Shown here: one piece after another, positions 62,826 to 64,000 of the stretch
Layout of the letters: every line of letters begins with the position of its first letter
Position numbering within the stretch: position 1 is the first letter of the stretch
Assembly: GCF_000332235.1 (NCBI RefSeq)
Contig: NZ_CM001775.1
Location: 427,630 to 491,629 of the forward strand
DNA: 64,000 nucleotides
Source: Geminocystis herdmanii PCC 6308
Lineage (GTDB): Bacteria > Cyanobacteriota > Cyanobacteriia > Cyanobacteriales > Cyanobacteriaceae
Reading direction: 5' to 3'
Translations under genes and position numbers: made by a program
Notes under the pieces: generated by a model
Seen by the model: only the letters and a program-made list of their open reading frames with translations
Database searches by the model: none
What the model was told of the DNA's origin: nothing

Positions 62826-62941
62826 AGATTAATAAGCCAAAACTGATGTGTAGCAATCTTAAATGAATGATAAAGTTATAGTCTATCAAAATTGAGAATT
62901 AATCAGTTCTGGTTTATTAGATTTTCGATAAAGATAAAGAA

Positions 62942-62963
62942 AATAAAGGCGGAAGCCCTTATT
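62942..62963 (-). terminator. Terminator of the second giant exoprotein gene
   Basis: On the minus strand AATAAGGG, loop CTTCCG, CCTTTATT form a hairpin with one mismatch, followed by TTCTTTATC. It lies 18 bp after the stop codon of the right-edge giant gene and about 115 bp before the kinase start, so it would end the giant transcript. Confidence 0.5.
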
Positions 62964-62980
62964 ACAAACTAATATAAAAA

Positions 62981-64000
62981 CTAAGCTAATAAAGCCTCAA
63001 ATGCGATACCTTCAAGGTTAAAACTATTGGCATAATTAGTAATTACACTTTGGGTTTCTGGTTGCCCCGTATAAAGATAAGCCCCACCCGTGCTATTTTG
63101 GAAACGGGTAATACTATCAGCCATTTGTGAATTTGCACCATAGGCATAAAAAGCGATACCCTCATCAATAAACTGGGGATAATTAGCACGGATTGACTCA
63201 CTTTCGGTGTCTCCTGCGTAAATATAACCCCCCATTAAGTCAGTATTGCGGAAACGATTAAAAGCGGTTAAGTCATCTTCTTGAGTGTCAGATACATAAA
63301 AAGCTAATCCCTCCTCCACAAAGTTATTACCATAGTTGGTTAGTACTGATTCTTTTTCTTGCGCACCAACATATAGATAAGCACCCTCTGTTTGCAAACT
63401 ACGGAAACGATACATGGCAGTATCTAAGACGATTTCGGGGGATTCTCCAAAGGCAAAAAAGCCTCGTTTGAAGATAATACCATTTTCTGCACCATCAATG
63501 TCATACTTACTACCGTCTTGAAGATTTAAAATTGCTCCTTCATTTTTACCGTCTCCATCATCATCAAACAGTTTCGCACCCGAAAAAGCCTCATATTGTT
63601 GAGTTTCATTATTGAAAATATAGTAATTATTAAAGTCTTTTGTACCTTCAAAATAGAGTTTAACCTGTGCTTTACCGTCAGTGGTAGTAGCTCGAAATTC
63701 TAATTCACCCCCCATGACGCTGTTAGGTTGTTCTCCAATGATATGATTCCAATTACGAATTTGTCCATCGGTAGGATCAACATTAAGATGAAACTCGTCA
63801 TCGATGACGGTATTACTTTCTTCTTCGAGGGTGACGAGTAAGCCTAAATCCCTTGTACCTGTGTAAATATCATCTAAAATAAGGGGTACAGAAATGGTTT
63901 TACTGGTTTCTCCCGGTTTAAATACTGCCCTTCCTAACACGGGATTATAGTCACTACCTGCTTTTCCTCGTCCATCTTGAGTAAGGTAATGTACTTGTAC
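62981..64000 (-). CDS. C-terminus of a second giant exoprotein, paralogue of the first (runs off right edge)
   Basis: The frame is open from the stop at 62981 to the window edge (340 codons). An internal GTG at 63940 is not the start. The residues VHYLTQDGRGKAGSDYNPVL, then GRAVFKPGETSKTISVPLIL, IRNWNHIIGEQPNSVMGGEL and three DUF5648-type repeats (MYRFRSLQTEGAYLYVGAQE, RFRNTDLMGGYIYAGDTESE, RFQNSTGGAYLYTGQPETQS) match the end of the first giant protein at nearly every position. The Calx-beta domain is cut by the window. The shared ending may serve as type I export signal and surface ligand-binding region. The two genes lie in the same orientation about 16.9 kb apart, end to end. Confidence 0.85.
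   Translation of the reverse strand, partial: VQVHYLTQDGRGKAGSDYNPVLGRAVFKPGETSKTISVPLILDDIYTGTRDLGLLVTLEEESNTVIDDEFHLNVDPTDGQIRNWNHIIGEQPNSVMGGELEFRATTTDGKAQVKLYFEGTKDFNNYYIFNNETQQYEAFSGAKLFDDDGDGKNEGAILNLQDGSKYDIDGAENGIIFKRGFFAFGESPEIVLDTAMYRFRSLQTEGAYLYVGAQEKESVLTNYGNNFVEEGLAFYVSDTQEDDLTAFNRFRNTDLMGGYIYAGDTESESIRANYPQFIDEGIAFYAYGANSQMADSITRFQNSTGGAYLYTGQPETQSVITNYANSFNLEGIAFEALLA

Noticed and set aside
1-64000. tRNA or rRNA genes
   Set aside because: I looked through the gaps for GTTCGA-type T-loops with paired arms and for rRNA-like GC-rich blocks and saw no convincing case; a covariance-model scan would be needed to exclude them.

Overview
The window is AT-rich chromosomal DNA from a cyanobacterium. 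The evidence is a phycobilisome rod linker, a sulfoquinovosyltransferase (SqdX), a CPP1-like J-domain protein, a DUF1830 protein, several cyanobacteria-only hypothetical proteins, frequent GCGATCGC/CGATCG (HIP1-type) octamers, and many short heptamer tandem repeats between genes. The low GC content and gene set would suit a small-celled Geminocystis/Cyanobacterium-type lineage, but that placement is an inference.

Layout. 1-4.9 kb: the 5' part of apolipoprotein N-acyltransferase (running off the left edge), a two-domain polyphosphate:AMP phosphotransferase, a DUF1830 protein, and a protein that looks like a fusion of a beta-propeller with the tail of a glycosyltransferase. 5-18.8 kb: exopolysaccharide locus 1, with GT2 and GT4 glycosyltransferases, an EpsG-type polymerase, a pyruvyltransferase, a Wzx flippase, and divergently a membrane sugar 4,6-dehydratase and a Wzc/GumC-like co-polymerase whose kinase motifs are all degenerate. 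19-23.7 kb: an MsbA-like ABC exporter and a double-FHA ABCG-type transporter, bracketed by two inverted copies of a 121-bp MITE. 24-38.6 kb: mostly housekeeping genes (msrA, guaA, rod linker, HdrB-like protein, CPP1-like, pentapeptide protein, sqdX, ABC ATPase, TPR protein). Among them lie remnants of a cNMP-domain peptidase ABC exporter and a polymorphic-toxin C-terminal module broken by an amber codon, followed by its probable immunity gene.

38.7-46 kb: exopolysaccharide locus 2, with a STAS-phosphoglycosyltransferase, an Alg13/Alg14-type pair, GT2, GT4, a PAPS-dependent sulfotransferase and a Wzy/ligase-like polymerase. The combination suggests a sulfated extracellular polysaccharide. A third MITE separates the Alg13 and Alg14 partners. 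Remnants of two different toxin-antitoxin families sit in the middle of the locus.

46-64 kb: a very large surface/exoprotein gene (about 12.4 kb, minus strand) with SWM, LamG-like, FG-GAP, RTX-like, bulb-lectin-like, Calx-beta and DUF5648-type modules, now split into four reading frames. A regulator with a vMAP-type HTH fused to a receiver domain and a hybrid histidine kinase follow, and then the C-terminus of a close paralogue of the giant gene, which runs off the right edge.

The most striking structural signal is a perfect 108-bp inverted duplication (42518-42625 and 50740-50847). It is chimeric: part matches the start of the nucleotidyltransferase remnant and part matches the giant gene. 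It lies exactly where both the toxin-antitoxin remnants and the giant gene are broken.
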